Shown here: positions 11,830 to 23,200 of the stretch, in pieces
Position numbering within the stretch: position 1 is the stretch's first letter
How the letters are laid out: every line of letters starts with the position of its first letter
NCBI GenBank assembly: GCA_019925795.1
Contig: CM034304.1
Span: forward strand, 4,837,471-4,901,470
Source: Dendrobium chrysotoxum
Lineage: Eukaryota; Streptophyta; Magnoliopsida; Asparagales; Orchidaceae
Direction of reading: 5' to 3'
DNA length: 64,000 nt
Made by a program: the position numbers and the translations under genes
Notes under the pieces: model-generated
What the model saw: the letters and a program-made list of their open reading frames with translations, nothing else
What the model was told of the DNA's origin: nothing
Databases searched by the model: none

Positions 11830-12480
11830 CAAGACATTAGCCTATCCTTATGGATGATATAACATTAATCTACACAGATTTTATAAAGGAAACCTGAAAT
11901 ATAAATTTAAAGCAAATCTTGTGTGACATTTTTACTTTTGCACATTAAACTTGTCCATAGGTGTCACCTTTAGAAAATTTTAGGTTTTGTAATAAGGAAC
12001 TAATGGATGGAAATTGATTTTGCTAAAATTAAGGCATCTTAGATATGCCACCTCCCCAAAGCCTCACTTAGTTAAGATCCCTTCCAGGAAGATTGGCATA
12101 TTTAAGATATTTCATTTTAAATCTTACTGGAAGTTGTCATCCATTTACTATTTTGGGTAAGAAGAGCACTAAATTCACTTAGGATTAGAAGTGTCAAAGT
12201 GCCTTTTAATGTATTCAGTGGTATCTCACCAATCCACCAATCGTAGCTACCCTAGTTCCTAGGAAACCTTTGGTCTTATACATTAGCACTTTAGATGAGT
12301 CACTTGGTGCCCTATTCACACATGTTGGTGAAGATTGAGAAGAAAAGACATTATACTATCTTATTCCATGGCTCATTCAAATCGAAGTTAGGTGTGCCTT
12401 GATTGAGAAGCATTATCTTGCCTTAGTTTTTATAGCCCAAAGCTAGGACATTACAAGCTTACTCATCAGCTAAGTTTCTT
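11830..12480 (+). pseudogene. Gypsy reverse transcriptase / RNase H fragment (G1)
   Basis: Frameshifted translation recovers the gypsy RT end: MDDITLIYT (degenerate catalytic region, about 11850), GVTF-K-LGFVIRN, MEIDFAKIKA, then the thumb (PPPKSL, GRLAY, LTGSCHPFTILGKK). RNase H follows: KPLVLYISTLDESLGALFTH (about 12268), LYYLI and EKHYLALVFIAQS (12410). Many stops and frameshifts show it is dead. The chain breaks off near 12480, and the next recognisable gypsy codons are at 46175, on the far side of the L1a insertion. Confidence 0.85.
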
Positions 12481-12591
12481 ATTTTCTTGACCACCAAATA
12501 ACTAATGCATTGTACTTCTTTCATAAGTGTCCCAGTCTAGTGAGAGAGAGTTTCCCTGTTTCAAAACTTTTTTAAATTTTTTGCCTTTTCT

Positions 12592-12785
12592 ATGGGAAGT
12601 TCGGGTATGGCGGTAGATAGTCGCTGGCCATCTTCGGTGACTACTCTGGCGGTTTGTCCATAAGGGATCTCAAAAGCCTCTTTTGGTTTAAATCATATTC
12701 ATCCTATGATCGAAATGATTACTTTGGAAAGTGGGGTTCATAAAAAATCTTTGAAGGAAACCACCCCGGTTATTATGGAGCATTT
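12592..12785 (+). pseudogene. L1a ORF1, N-terminal piece
   Basis: An ATG at 12592 opens a frame (MGSSGMAVDSRWPSS...) that runs with a single TAA (12664-12666) to a GAGCATT interrupted by C2. It resumes in the same frame after the duplicated CATTA at 29222 (SGVVKECPLVDG). The composition is much more GC-rich than the surrounding retrotransposon DNA, as is usual for the start of a coding region. L1 ORF1 is an RNA-binding protein needed for retrotransposition. The assignment as N-terminus rests on position and frame continuity rather than on a recognised domain. Confidence 0.7.
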
Positions 12786-14040
12786 TGAAAGTTTATGAGG
12801 GTTGCTAAACCCTAAAAAACTAGCCCAAGGCTAACAAAGAGGGGGTGAATTGATAGTTTTTTTAAAAAATCATAAATAAAAGAAAATCTTTTTATACTTT
12901 TTAAATATTTTTAGAATAAATAATAACCCTTGATGTGAAAGAAAATATAATTTCACAATAACAACATAATGAGAGATTTTAACCACAAAACAAATCACAA
13001 ATTAGTGCAAAAATAAAATGTGAAAAATGTAATAAGAAAGAGCACACTGATATTTATAGTGGTTCGGTCCAATCTGACCTACGACCACTCCCCGAAAACC
13101 TCCTTTCCAGGTATTGTACTAATCAGTTAGTGTCTCTCCTTTTGCCGCCACAGTAAGGCCAAGAAGCCCTTACAAAATCTTTGCACCATCCCGGTGAGAC
13201 AGTTGTATCCTTTTTCACTCTCCTAGTGAAGGAAAAGAACCCAGAATCCTTTTACTCCCATCTAGAGTTGGTAGAGAACCACTGATCCTTTTACTCCAAC
13301 CTAAAGTAGGTAAAGAACCTTGATCTGATGCTGAACATCATCTCAACAGAGCAACCAAGAAAGCAAGGACGAAGCTTGAAGAAGACAATCAAATCCTTGC
13401 TTACAGCAACTTATTTAAATTCCCTCACAAGCTCCCCCTCACAAGACTCTTTGTCTCTCTTCCAAACTCTCCTTCTCCTTCTCTAAGCTCTCTTAGGTTA
13501 GAACAGCCGTAAAAAATTTTCTTAACAATAATTTTGAAACTTAAATAGGAAGCTTCTAAAAAAGCCATAATTTTTAATTTGGCGTCGAAGATCATCCAAG
13601 ATGATCCTGCAATCATCCAGGATGATCTTGTGATCATCCAGGATGATAGTGAGATCATCCAGGCTGATCAGATGCAATAATGTCATCCAGATGATCGATC
13701 AAAAAAGTTGGTCTTATCATCCAGAATGATTAGATATCGTACTGTATGATTAGACATAAGATGATGTACATGAGGAGTATGTAGGATGATCATTGACTGG
13801 CTATATCGTCCAGGATGAATAGGTGGATTATCAAGGATCATGAGCAATATTAGATCAGCCAAACAACATTCAAATCATCCAACAACTCTTGCCACATGGA
13901 CCATCCCGGATGATTTGAGAATCATATGGGATGATTACCAATAATTGGTTTATATCAGCTCTTGGATGTGCTAGATTAGTGAGATAAAACTTTGTTCATA
14001 TCGTATAGGATGATGTGAGCAAAATTATAAAAATTAAAAA
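12786..14040 (-). repeat. 3' LTR of C2 (lacking its first ~300 bp)
   Basis: Aligns with the 5' LTR of C2 (27486-29221) from the GTTTATGAGGGTT end through the CTCTTTGT/GGGGGTGAATTG block, the TATA region (13051-13058, TATAAATA on the minus strand), the minisatellite and the palindrome array (about 13570-14015). Similarity stops near 14040. The segment carrying the ACACAC/AAGGGAG module and the LTR 5' end is missing, presumably by deletion. Confidence 0.82.
13570..14015. repeat. Palindrome array in C2 3' LTR
   Basis: A run of ATCATCCAGGATGAT-type palindromes, with four close copies between 13588 and 13665, then more dispersed degenerate ones. They are the same type and position as in C1a and in the 5' LTR of the same element (about 28300-28915). 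Confidence 0.9.
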
Positions 14041-15308
14041 TTGAATGTGATGATTAGGAGAATTTCAAAAACAAAACTAAAAACACAAAAACACATAAAA
14101 ATTACACAAAAACCAAATAAAACTAGTCATAAATCAAAAATAAAAGATTTTTTTTAATCGATTAGCTCTAGTAAATGAGAAATTCCCCTTGTGAATGGAT
14201 TAAAAATCAATAAGAAATGAATTAACAATACTAAAATCCAAAAAGGGTAGAAAACTGATATTGTTAACCTTAGCTCGGACTCCTTACACGTCAAAATTCT
14301 TTTACAATAAAAATCTAATTCAGAAAAGAAATTAGATAGGTAAAGTGATCTTTTCAAGTTTTTTTTCAGAAAAACTATCTGATAGAAATAATATTGCAAT
14401 GCAATGGATAAAGAATCATGATTTTAAAATTCAAATGTTTGAAGATATCAAGTGGCACATGAATTCTTCTAAGATTTAAAGATTTGAAATAGAATGAATA
14501 TTTTTTCTTTATGGGCTCATTTTGTGCCTCTTTTTCAGTTATTAGGTGCACTTTTTGCATCTTTTAATTTTTGATATACTTTGTATATCTTGTAATTATT
14601 TGACGGTCATTGCACCTCTTTTTAGTTTTTGGGCTCATTTTGTGCCTCGGGTCTTTTTTACGAGTTGGCTTCCATTCAAAACCTTTAAAGACTCATAGTT
14701 GTGAGATTATCTTCCAAATATAAGAGAAAAATAACTGACTCTCTAATATAAGGAAGAGTAAACCATAAAATAGAATTTTAGCCATTTGATGAATTCCAAA
14801 ATCTGATTATGAAAATTTGAAAAGTGATTCATTGACTTAGAGCATTGTTTATATGAGATAGATTACTGAAGGAAGATAAAATAAATCTCTATTTCAAACT
14901 CCAACTTTTGATTTGAAATAGATTTTTGTTTCAAAAAGAAAATATACCATTAAAGGAGTTAGAGGAAGAGTGACAAACATCAAATTTTCTTCCTTTAGCT
15001 ATATTTAGAGGAGTCAATCATCACTTACTAATTTCTAAAACTAAATACAAGGCAAAAATGTCATTTGGGAATTCAATATCAGAAGTGAACATTGATCAGA
15101 TTCCTTTAGAAAAACTAAAGGAAAAAATATTAAAAAATTAAAAATATAAAGCAAAAAATCCATACAAAGAACCAAACATACAAATAAAATAATATGCTGA
15201 AGAAAAACCAACAGTCAAATAAAACCATAAAACATAAACACATAAAAAGAAACAGACATATAAATAAAATAAAATAAACAAAAAGAATAGAAATAGAAAA
15301 CATCAATT
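14041..15308 (-). other. 3' untranslated region of C2
   Basis: A/T-rich sequence between the pol stop and the 3' LTR. The part next to pol matches the C1b 3' UTR. The part at 14500-14660 repeats GGCTCATTTTGTGCCTC (around 14513 and 14630). A hydrophobic ORF seen here is a by-product of T-rich sequence. No env-like reading frame is visible. Confidence 0.7.
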
Positions 15309-18252
15309 TCAAGCATGAATATCTATTACTTCTAATATGGTTCTTAAGATGCTGAAAACTTCAAAGAACAGTGGTTTTAAAAAGATATCAATAAGTTGGT
15401 TTTCAGTGGCTACATGATGTAGCTCTATGTCTCCATTGGTAATATGGTCACTAATTAAGTGGTGCCTTATGTAAATGTGTTTGGTCCTGAACTGTTGGAT
15501 TGGATTCTTTGAAATACAGATGGCACTAGTGTAATCACAAAGGATTGAAATTGTACCTACAGGCAATCCTAAATCTAGAATTTGTTGTTTCAACCAACGA
15601 ACTTGTGCACATAACTTCCTAAGGCTATATATTGAGCTTCAGTAATGGATAGTGTAATAGAGTTATATTTTCTACTAAACCAGGTGACCAAGGATTGTCC
15701 TATGAATTGACATGTTCCAGAAGTACTTTTTCTATCAACTCGGCATCCTGTAAAATTTGAATCAGAATATCCTATAATTTTAAAGGAGGTGTTGTGCCTA
15801 GGATACCAGATTCTAAGTCTTGGGTCCCTAAAAGATATCTAAGAATTCTCATAACAGAACTCTGGTGGGACCCATTTGGATTAGCATGAAATCTAGCATG
15901 GAGATAAATACTAAACATGATATTAAGTCTACTAGCAGTCAAGTAAAGAAGTGATCCAATTATTCCTCTGCCTTTCTTTTGATCAATAGATTTTCCATTT
16001 AAATCCTTATCTAATTGAATAGTGGAACTCATAGGAGTATTAATTAGCTTGACTTTATTCATTTCATATTTCTTAAGGATGTCCTTAATGTATTTTATTT
16101 GACTAATGAAAGTTTCATTATCCTTCTACCTTATGCTAAAGCCAAGAAAGCAAGTCAATTCTAGCATCATACTCATCTTAAATTTCTTACTCATTATTTT
16201 TGAATACTTATCACAAAGCCTTTTATTAGAGGATCCAAACAAAATATCATTAACTTAAATTTGGACAATCCGTAGTTCATCTCCTACCATTTTTGAACTA
16301 GGGTGGAGTTTACGCTCCCCTTAATAAAGGTTCTTTCTAGTAGGAATGTGCTTAGCCTTTCATACCATACACTAGGTGCTTATTTTAGTCCACATAATGA
16401 CTTTTTTAATTTGAACACATGATTAGGAAACTATGAATTCTCAAAATCTGGGGGTTGTTCAACATACACATCTTCCCTAATTATCCCATTCAGAAAGGCA
16501 CTCTTAACATCTATTTGGTATAGTTTAAATCCCTTAAACCAAGCAAAGGCTAGTAGCACCCTAATGTCTTCCAATCTAGCTACAATGGTAAAGGTCTCTT
16601 CAAAATTAATTCCTTTTATCTGGTTATACCCCTTAGAAACCAATCTTTCCTTATTTCTCACCGCTACACCAGAATCATTCATTTTATTTTTGAAAGCCCA
16701 TGTAGTTCCAACCACACTCTAGTTCTTTCAACTAGCTCCCAAATATCATTCGTAATAAATTGATTTAACTCTTCTTATATGGCTAGAATCCAAAATTCAT
16801 CATATAGTGCTTAGTTTAGATTGGTGGGTTTAGTCATTGAAATGAAGGCAATGTGGTTTACTTCTTTTCTAAGTCTATGCCTAGTTCTAACACCTTTAGA
16901 TGGGTCTCCTAAGATCAGTTCTTTAGGATGACTTGAAGAATATCTCCATTCTCTAGGCAATGTGTTTTCAGGTTCTACCCTTTCCTCTAGATTTGTAAAT
17001 TATATTCCTTGGGTGACTTCTACAACCTCTTCTTCTTCTACCATAGACCCTCCAAAATTATCGGATTCATCAAATACAACCTATGTGGTCTCCTTAACTA
17101 CTAGGGTTCTTTTTATGAAGACTCTATCGGATTACCGAACACTTGAGTAATCTAGGATCACTCCTTCATCAGATTTTGGGTCAAACATTTCTAGTTGAGA
17201 CTTCCCATTTTTAGATAAACACTTTACATCCAAAGACATAAAGGTGAGAGAGGTTGGGTGTCCTACCCTTAAGGATTTCATAGGGTGTCTTATTCAGTTT
17301 GGATCTAACATTTATCCTATTCAGAATATAACAGGCTATTCACCGCTTTTGCCTAAAAGTATATAGTAAGTGAGTATTTAGCTAACATGGCTCTAACATC
17401 TTCTACCAAGGTCCTATTCTTTCTTTCAGCTACCCCGTTCTATTGAGGGGTCCTATGAGATGAAACGTTGTTATCTATCCCTTACCCCTTACAGAAAGAT
17501 TCAAATTTCTCATTTTTAAATTCTCCACCGTGGCAACTATGAATGGTTACAATTTCACAACCCAGTTTCCTCTGAATCCATGTGGAGAAAGTTCTAAATT
17601 CCTCGAATGATTCACTCTTATTTGATACAAATCTAACCTAGGTGAACCTTGAATAATCATCAACAATCATATACCCAAAGACTTTCCCTCTTAGGCTTAC
17701 AGTGTTGATAGGTCCAAAGAGATCCATGTTATCATTTAAGCTTGTAGATGTTGTTGATCTATAAGTAAAACATTTTCAATGATAAAATTTTTTGAATTGT
17801 TGATTATACCAGAGCCCACCACTCTTCCACTGTTGTTATCTCCAAGTGTTACCTTGCCTCCTGCCCTGGCCTCCAATGAAATGAATTATTTTGCATCTCC
17901 AATCATATACCTTGAGCATCTACTATCAAGGTACCACATGGTCTCATGAGGCCTATTGTGAGATCACCCTTGTAAAAAATCATCAGATGTTAAATTTGGG
18001 AACCCAAATAGGTTTGGGTCACATCTTATGGAAGGATGAGTAAGGCGCATGCATGCTCTACTGTGAATTTTAAACTTTAAGTCTCCACACCAAACACGTT
18101 CTATGGTGAATGGTATAAGTGTGGCAGATATGTCCTAGCATGCCATAAGAAAAATATCTAACACCAGGAAAAGAATTTACTAGTCTATTTGGGTTATAGT
18201 GCCTCTTTATAGGTTTGAATGATGCATGCTTTGTAGATGGTTTTTAAAGCTC
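15309..18252 (-). pseudogene. Decayed copia gag end, protease region, integrase, RT, RNase H (C2)
   Basis: On the minus strand from 18252: the second zinc-knuckle region (FSYGMLGH, with Cys lost), the degraded protease/GAG-pre-integrase area, and integrase with IHSCHGGEF (about 17545), in which the second catalytic Asp is Cys. RT follows ([15 protein letters not shown] at 16715; [12 protein letters not shown]; the YVDD box reads stop-V-N-D near 16250), then RNase H and the IYIRHHLISDHI block near 15470, ending at 15309. Stops and frameshifts are numerous. RT and integrase active sites are both lost. It continues across G2 to the gag at 25913. Confidence 0.9.
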
Positions 18253-18299
18253 TTCCATGTTGACATCATTTTTGTATGAGGTCACTAGGATTAATTTAG

Positions 18300-18720
18300 A
18301 CTTTAAAATCTATCTAGACCCTAGGATCCTTCTAGACTCCAGATCATAGGACCTTCCTAGACCTTATGATTATATTAGAATCCAGATCCTAGGATTCTTT
18401 TAGACCCCATACCCTAGGACTTCTATCTTCTAGCTTATAAGATTCTCGTGGACCTTAAACTATAAGATCTACCCAGGATCTAGATCATTCCAGACCTCAG
18501 GATCAATCCAGATCTTAGATCGACCCAGATTTAAATCAATCCAGACCCTAGGCTTTAATCCAAAACTCAATCAAGACCTTAATCCAGAATTTTAATTCAA
18601 ATCTTAAACTATTTAAACCTCAAATTAACCCTAACTTCAATCCAATCTAGATATCAATTTAATTCAAACTCCAAATTAATCCAGACTTCAAACCCATCCA
18701 GATTTAAAAATAATCATAAC
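18300..18720. repeat. Degenerate short tandem repeats in G2 LTR 5' part
   Basis: Repeated, drifting units of the kind TCTAGACCCTAGGATC...CCAGACCTTAG, roughly 25-35 bases each, near the LTR start. A weaker counterpart (AATCCAAAATCCAAAATC) lies at 49200-49230 in the G1 right LTR. Confidence 0.6.
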
Positions 18721-19213
18721 CTTCAATCAACCTAGACTTAGTCAACCCTACTTTATATCAAGCTCCTGCCCTATCCAATCACCTACAGTTATCCATATGA
18801 TTATTATTGACATGGGTATCCTAAGTTTAATTAATCAAATCCAGAATCTGGCTCAAATCGAGAGTTCTAGACCCTTGACCCAAGGCTAAAGATTAAGGTC
18901 CTAAAGGCCTTTTTGAATGATTTTTCAATCACTTAAAAATCTAGTCAAATGACCTCTGATTCAAAGTTTATGAATTGCATTTTAATAGTACATGTCTCAA
19001 GAGGTAACCCTCCAAATTTGAGCCCATTCTGAGATCTTTAATCCTAGAAATTGGATTAAAATCCAAAGGATATAAAACCTTCAAATATTTATGGCCTATG
19101 CCACTAGACCTGCTATCCAGTGGACTTTGACCTTAGATCTTTCTCCAAAGCTTCTAACCACTTCCAATAGACTCAAAACATCATTCTAGATATTTTGAGC
19201 CTAGACTAAGCCC

Positions 19214-19860
19214 CTGGGTCAACCTGGTTGACCAATTCAACCTAAGTTGACCCAATTACCCATTAATGGCCTAATTAGGTGTTTTGAACCAAATGATCAT
19301 TTTGACAACTGAGAATGACCAACCTAAACTTCATTGATCATTTCAAATTCATTGAGCTTAAACCCAGGTCCTAGGTCAACCTGGTTGACCAAGTCAACCT
19401 AGGTTGACCCAGGACCCTAAGGGTTCAAATAGGTTAATCAAATCCATTCAATAAAATCAAAGCCTTCAAACCCTCAAACCCATGTCACTTGATGGTTTAG
19501 ATATTCCCTAACCCATCCATAAGTCAAATCATTTAAATTTGACTTGGTCAAACTCCAACTCATAGTCAAACCTTTTTATTTCATATGTTTTTTCATTCAA
19601 ATCCTAACCTTATTATTTTTATAAATATTTAATTAAACCTCATTTCATAACTTGAAAATCTTCTAGATTAATGTGAGTCAAGCCATGGATGATTGAACCA
19701 AGTCAACCTATTTTTGACTTGGTTAAACCTCTCCCAATTCCTATCCACCCATTTAAACATTGAACCTATTGCTTGTCTCTCCCTCCAAGCCAGCTCAAAA
19801 CCATCTCACTTCCAACTGAGCAGCCCATTTGTTGGTTGACTAGTCAACATGGTCAACAAG
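19214..19860. promoter_or_regulatory. Cluster of TTGACC / GGTCAA motifs (W-box-like) in G2 LTR
   Basis: Dense paired motifs: GGTCAACCTGGTTGACC and AAGTTGACCC (19217-19253), GGTCAACCTGGTTGACC and AGGTTGACCC (19375-19410), GACTTGG/TTGACTTGG (19545-19730), and GGTTGACTAGTCAAC plus GGTCAAC (19834-19857). TTGACC/T is the core of the plant WRKY-binding W-box. Equivalent clusters occur in the G1 right LTR (49548-49880) and in G3 (56388-56740). Regulatory function is inferred only. Confidence 0.5.
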
Positions 19861-20989
19861 CATTCAAATGGGCTAAGAGCGGTCAAAATCTTTAACCCAA
19901 TTTGTTTAGTTAAATTCAGGCCATCCAGCCATCTAAGCATGCTTTAGAGACTTCTAATAGTCCCTCTTAATCCCTCAATTAAACTCAAATCAAAGCCTTA
20001 ATGAATCCCATATTCACATAGGGATAAAGTGGCCTTTCCATGTCATGGTACTTTATTCTATTGATTCTATGCTATTCTAACTGCTTAGGACAGCTGTCAA
20101 TCATAATAGCTAGCTTCCAAACTGATCTCAACCACCCATTTGGCCAAGGGTTACTTGAATTGGCAAAATGATTAAAAAGAGCTTGATTGATAACTCTCAC
20201 ACTATCTCTCCACATTCAAGGTCTCCATGTGAAGTCTCCTTTTTTTTAAGTCTCAATCGATTCCTCAACATTTCCTAAGTTGAACCTCGATGATTGGAAG
20301 CTGCCTGTTGTGAGATCTCCAATGAAACGAGACTAATCTCCATCCAAGTCAATTTCTCGTCTATCCAAACATTTTCAAACTTTCATTTCTTCTACAAACT
20401 TGAGCGTGGATAAACACAAGTTAGAGACAGCTTGAACGGTCCAAACCGTCCATTATCGATGTGCAAATTCTAAACCCTAGGTTAGAACACATAGGAAGAA
20501 TTAGCTTTTCAAAAAATGTTATTTAAGCTTTAAAAATTATTCCCTAGAATTTCTGTTCATTTGAGAATCCTGTGTTTAAAATTTTACTCACTTTGATCAA
20601 GTATGTTGAGAGAACAAGCCCTTTTTCTCGTTAGGGCTTCGGAGCTAAGCATGCTTAAGCTACACGCCTTTTGGGCTGTTGATCTTCATATCAATATATC
20701 GAATCTAGTAGCACCGTGGATCTACATAACCATGTGGTCTGCATAAGCGCTCATAACTCAGTCTTCCTCGATCCTAAATGTTCAATCAGAGTGGCGGAAG
20801 ATCGAACTGTTCTGGTCTTATGCCGACATGGTTAAGTGAGATGAGTGGGCCCCGCCATTCTTTAATTATGCGGTAATGATTGCGTTGCCATGCATTCATT
20901 GTCTATGATTGACGCGGTTTAAATGGTCCAACCAGAAGCCGCCGCATGTCACTCCCACCGTCAGTGACGCCGCCGGCTATATTTTATTA

Positions 20990-23200
20990 ATTTAAGTAAT
21001 TTTAAATATGCTTTTAATTACAAAAAAATTCTAAAAATTATTAAAAATTAATTTTAAGTCTAAAAAATCACCATAATATATCAAATTGTTTAGTTTTTTA
21101 ATTTTTTTCTTTTAAAATTAAAATTGAGTTATGATAATAAAAATATTTTGATTAATTTTAAATATTTAATATTTGATATTTTGATCAATATTTAATTAAA
21201 AATAAATCAAATATTTTCAAATTTTAAAGATTAAATATATTTTATATAATCATATATTTAGATTTCTAAAGTTAAAAATACTCTAACTTAAAAATTGAAA
21301 ATTATTTTTAAATATTAAATATATTTTATATAATTATTAAAATATTAAATATTTAAATATTTAATTAATACTTTATTAAAATTAGAATTAAAATACAATT
21401 ATTTAAAATAAATTTAAAATTTTTTAAAACATTTAAGAAATGATTTAATTAAATTTAAGAATTATTTTTAAAATTAATTAACATTAAATTATTTGAAAAT
21501 ATATTTAATTTCTTTAAACTTTAAAAATTCAATAAAAATTTAATTTAAATCATAGAAATTCAAATTCTAGTTTAAAATGTGTAAAATCATGAGAGAATAC
21601 AATTTAATTATTTTGAAATTAAAAATTTATTTTAAATATTTTGAATATCTTCAATAATTTGAATTACTTAAATATTTAAATATTTAATTAAAGCTTAATC
21701 AAATTTTAACTCGAATATTTCTCAAAATTTTAAGAATTTTATTTTGAAGGTATTTTCAAATTATTAAATTATAATTAAAATTTATTTCTTAATTTTATTT
21801 TAAAGTTATTTTTAATTATATTATTTTCTCTTTAGAAAATTCGAAAATCAAGCTATTTTTCAAATATAGAAATTAATTTTAAAATTATACATGATTAAAT
21901 TTTGAGTGTCTTGAGTTGAGCTTTGAAATCTTAAGCATTGCTAGTCTTGATTGAATAACATTATTGGGGAATAATGATTAATCAATGGGCAATTATTTTT
22001 AATAATTGTTCATTGATTAATCCTCTAATTGTTTAAGTTATATTTCTATTTGCATATGTAGGTACACACACTTACACTTAGTCTAGGCTCTATTAGATCT
22101 AGGATTTGAGTGCGCTTATGTATGTGCATAACTAGGGTTGTCCAATGGATTAGCATAACCTTAATTTAATCCTACCCAACTTAATGACATCATTAAGGAT
22201 AAAAATTAAGGACTCACTTAGAGAACTTAGAAAAATTTTAGAAATTTAAATACACATACAATAGGCATAAAACTTAAACCACTTGAACTTAGTGACACAT
22301 ACAACCCATAGAAAATTTCCCACTAAATTTAAAAATAATTAAGCTCCTTAATTAAATTAACTTAAGATCAAACACTTAATTAAGCATTTAAACTTCTAAA
22401 AATTCTAATAAAGGAAATTTAAACTAAAAAATATAAATAATACCTCTAACTGACCAGAATTCAACCCTCAATAAAATAAAAAATAAATGCCCCTTGACTG
22501 GACTTTAAAATCAAGCATAATTTAATTTTAATTAAAAATTAATATTTAATTAATTTAATTAATTAAAAAATATTAAAAATTCTGAAAAATTTTCAAACAC
22601 TTGATAATTCCTCCTTAGATCATTTTTGATCTTTGGAGGTGATTTCAAGAAGTTTGGAGTTTATTTAGATTCAAATTCTAAAAAGCCCCTTAATTAAGTC
22701 AATTAAATAATTCAAATAAATACTCAAATTTTGAAAAATCATAACTAATTCAAAAAAATTCTAAATTGAGCAAACTCAAAAGCATTCAACTCAAATAAAA
22801 ATATAATATTTATCAAAAATATCAAACTCCTAGAAATCAGTTAAATTTAAAAAGTCAACTGTTTAGTGAAACTTAAGTCAAAATCAAGTCAAAACTTCAA
22901 ACCTTCATAACTAAATGTAGAAAAATTCAAATCCAGCATACTTATAGTCTAACTGATCATATTATGGTCTGATATTTTAATAAAATACAAACTCTTTAGA
23001 AATCATTCTTAATATAAAAGTCAAAGTTTAACCACTTTAATTTAATACGTTAAATAAATTAATTAATTTTGGAAAATTAAATAATTGATTTTAAAATCTA
23101 GAAAAAATTAATTCAACTTTAAGACCAACAATCAATTAACCTTAATTAAGATTCATCAACTTTTAAATCTTAATCAAATTCAATCCACTTAATTATATAG
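20990..23200. other. Extremely A/T-rich segment of G2 LTR
   Basis: About 2.2 kb of AATT/TTAAAT-rich low-complexity sequence, mostly without any ORF, directly after a short GC-richer island (20920-20985, GCCGCCGCATGTCACTCC). It accounts for much of the extra length of G2 over the G1 LTRs. Apart from composition I see nothing in it. Confidence 0.75.

Noticed and set aside
15130..15312. Hydrophobic minus-strand ORF of 60 codons resembling a membrane peptide
   Set aside because: It is translation of T-rich copia 3' UTR (TTTTATTTATTT...). The homologous UTR of C1b does not preserve the frame.
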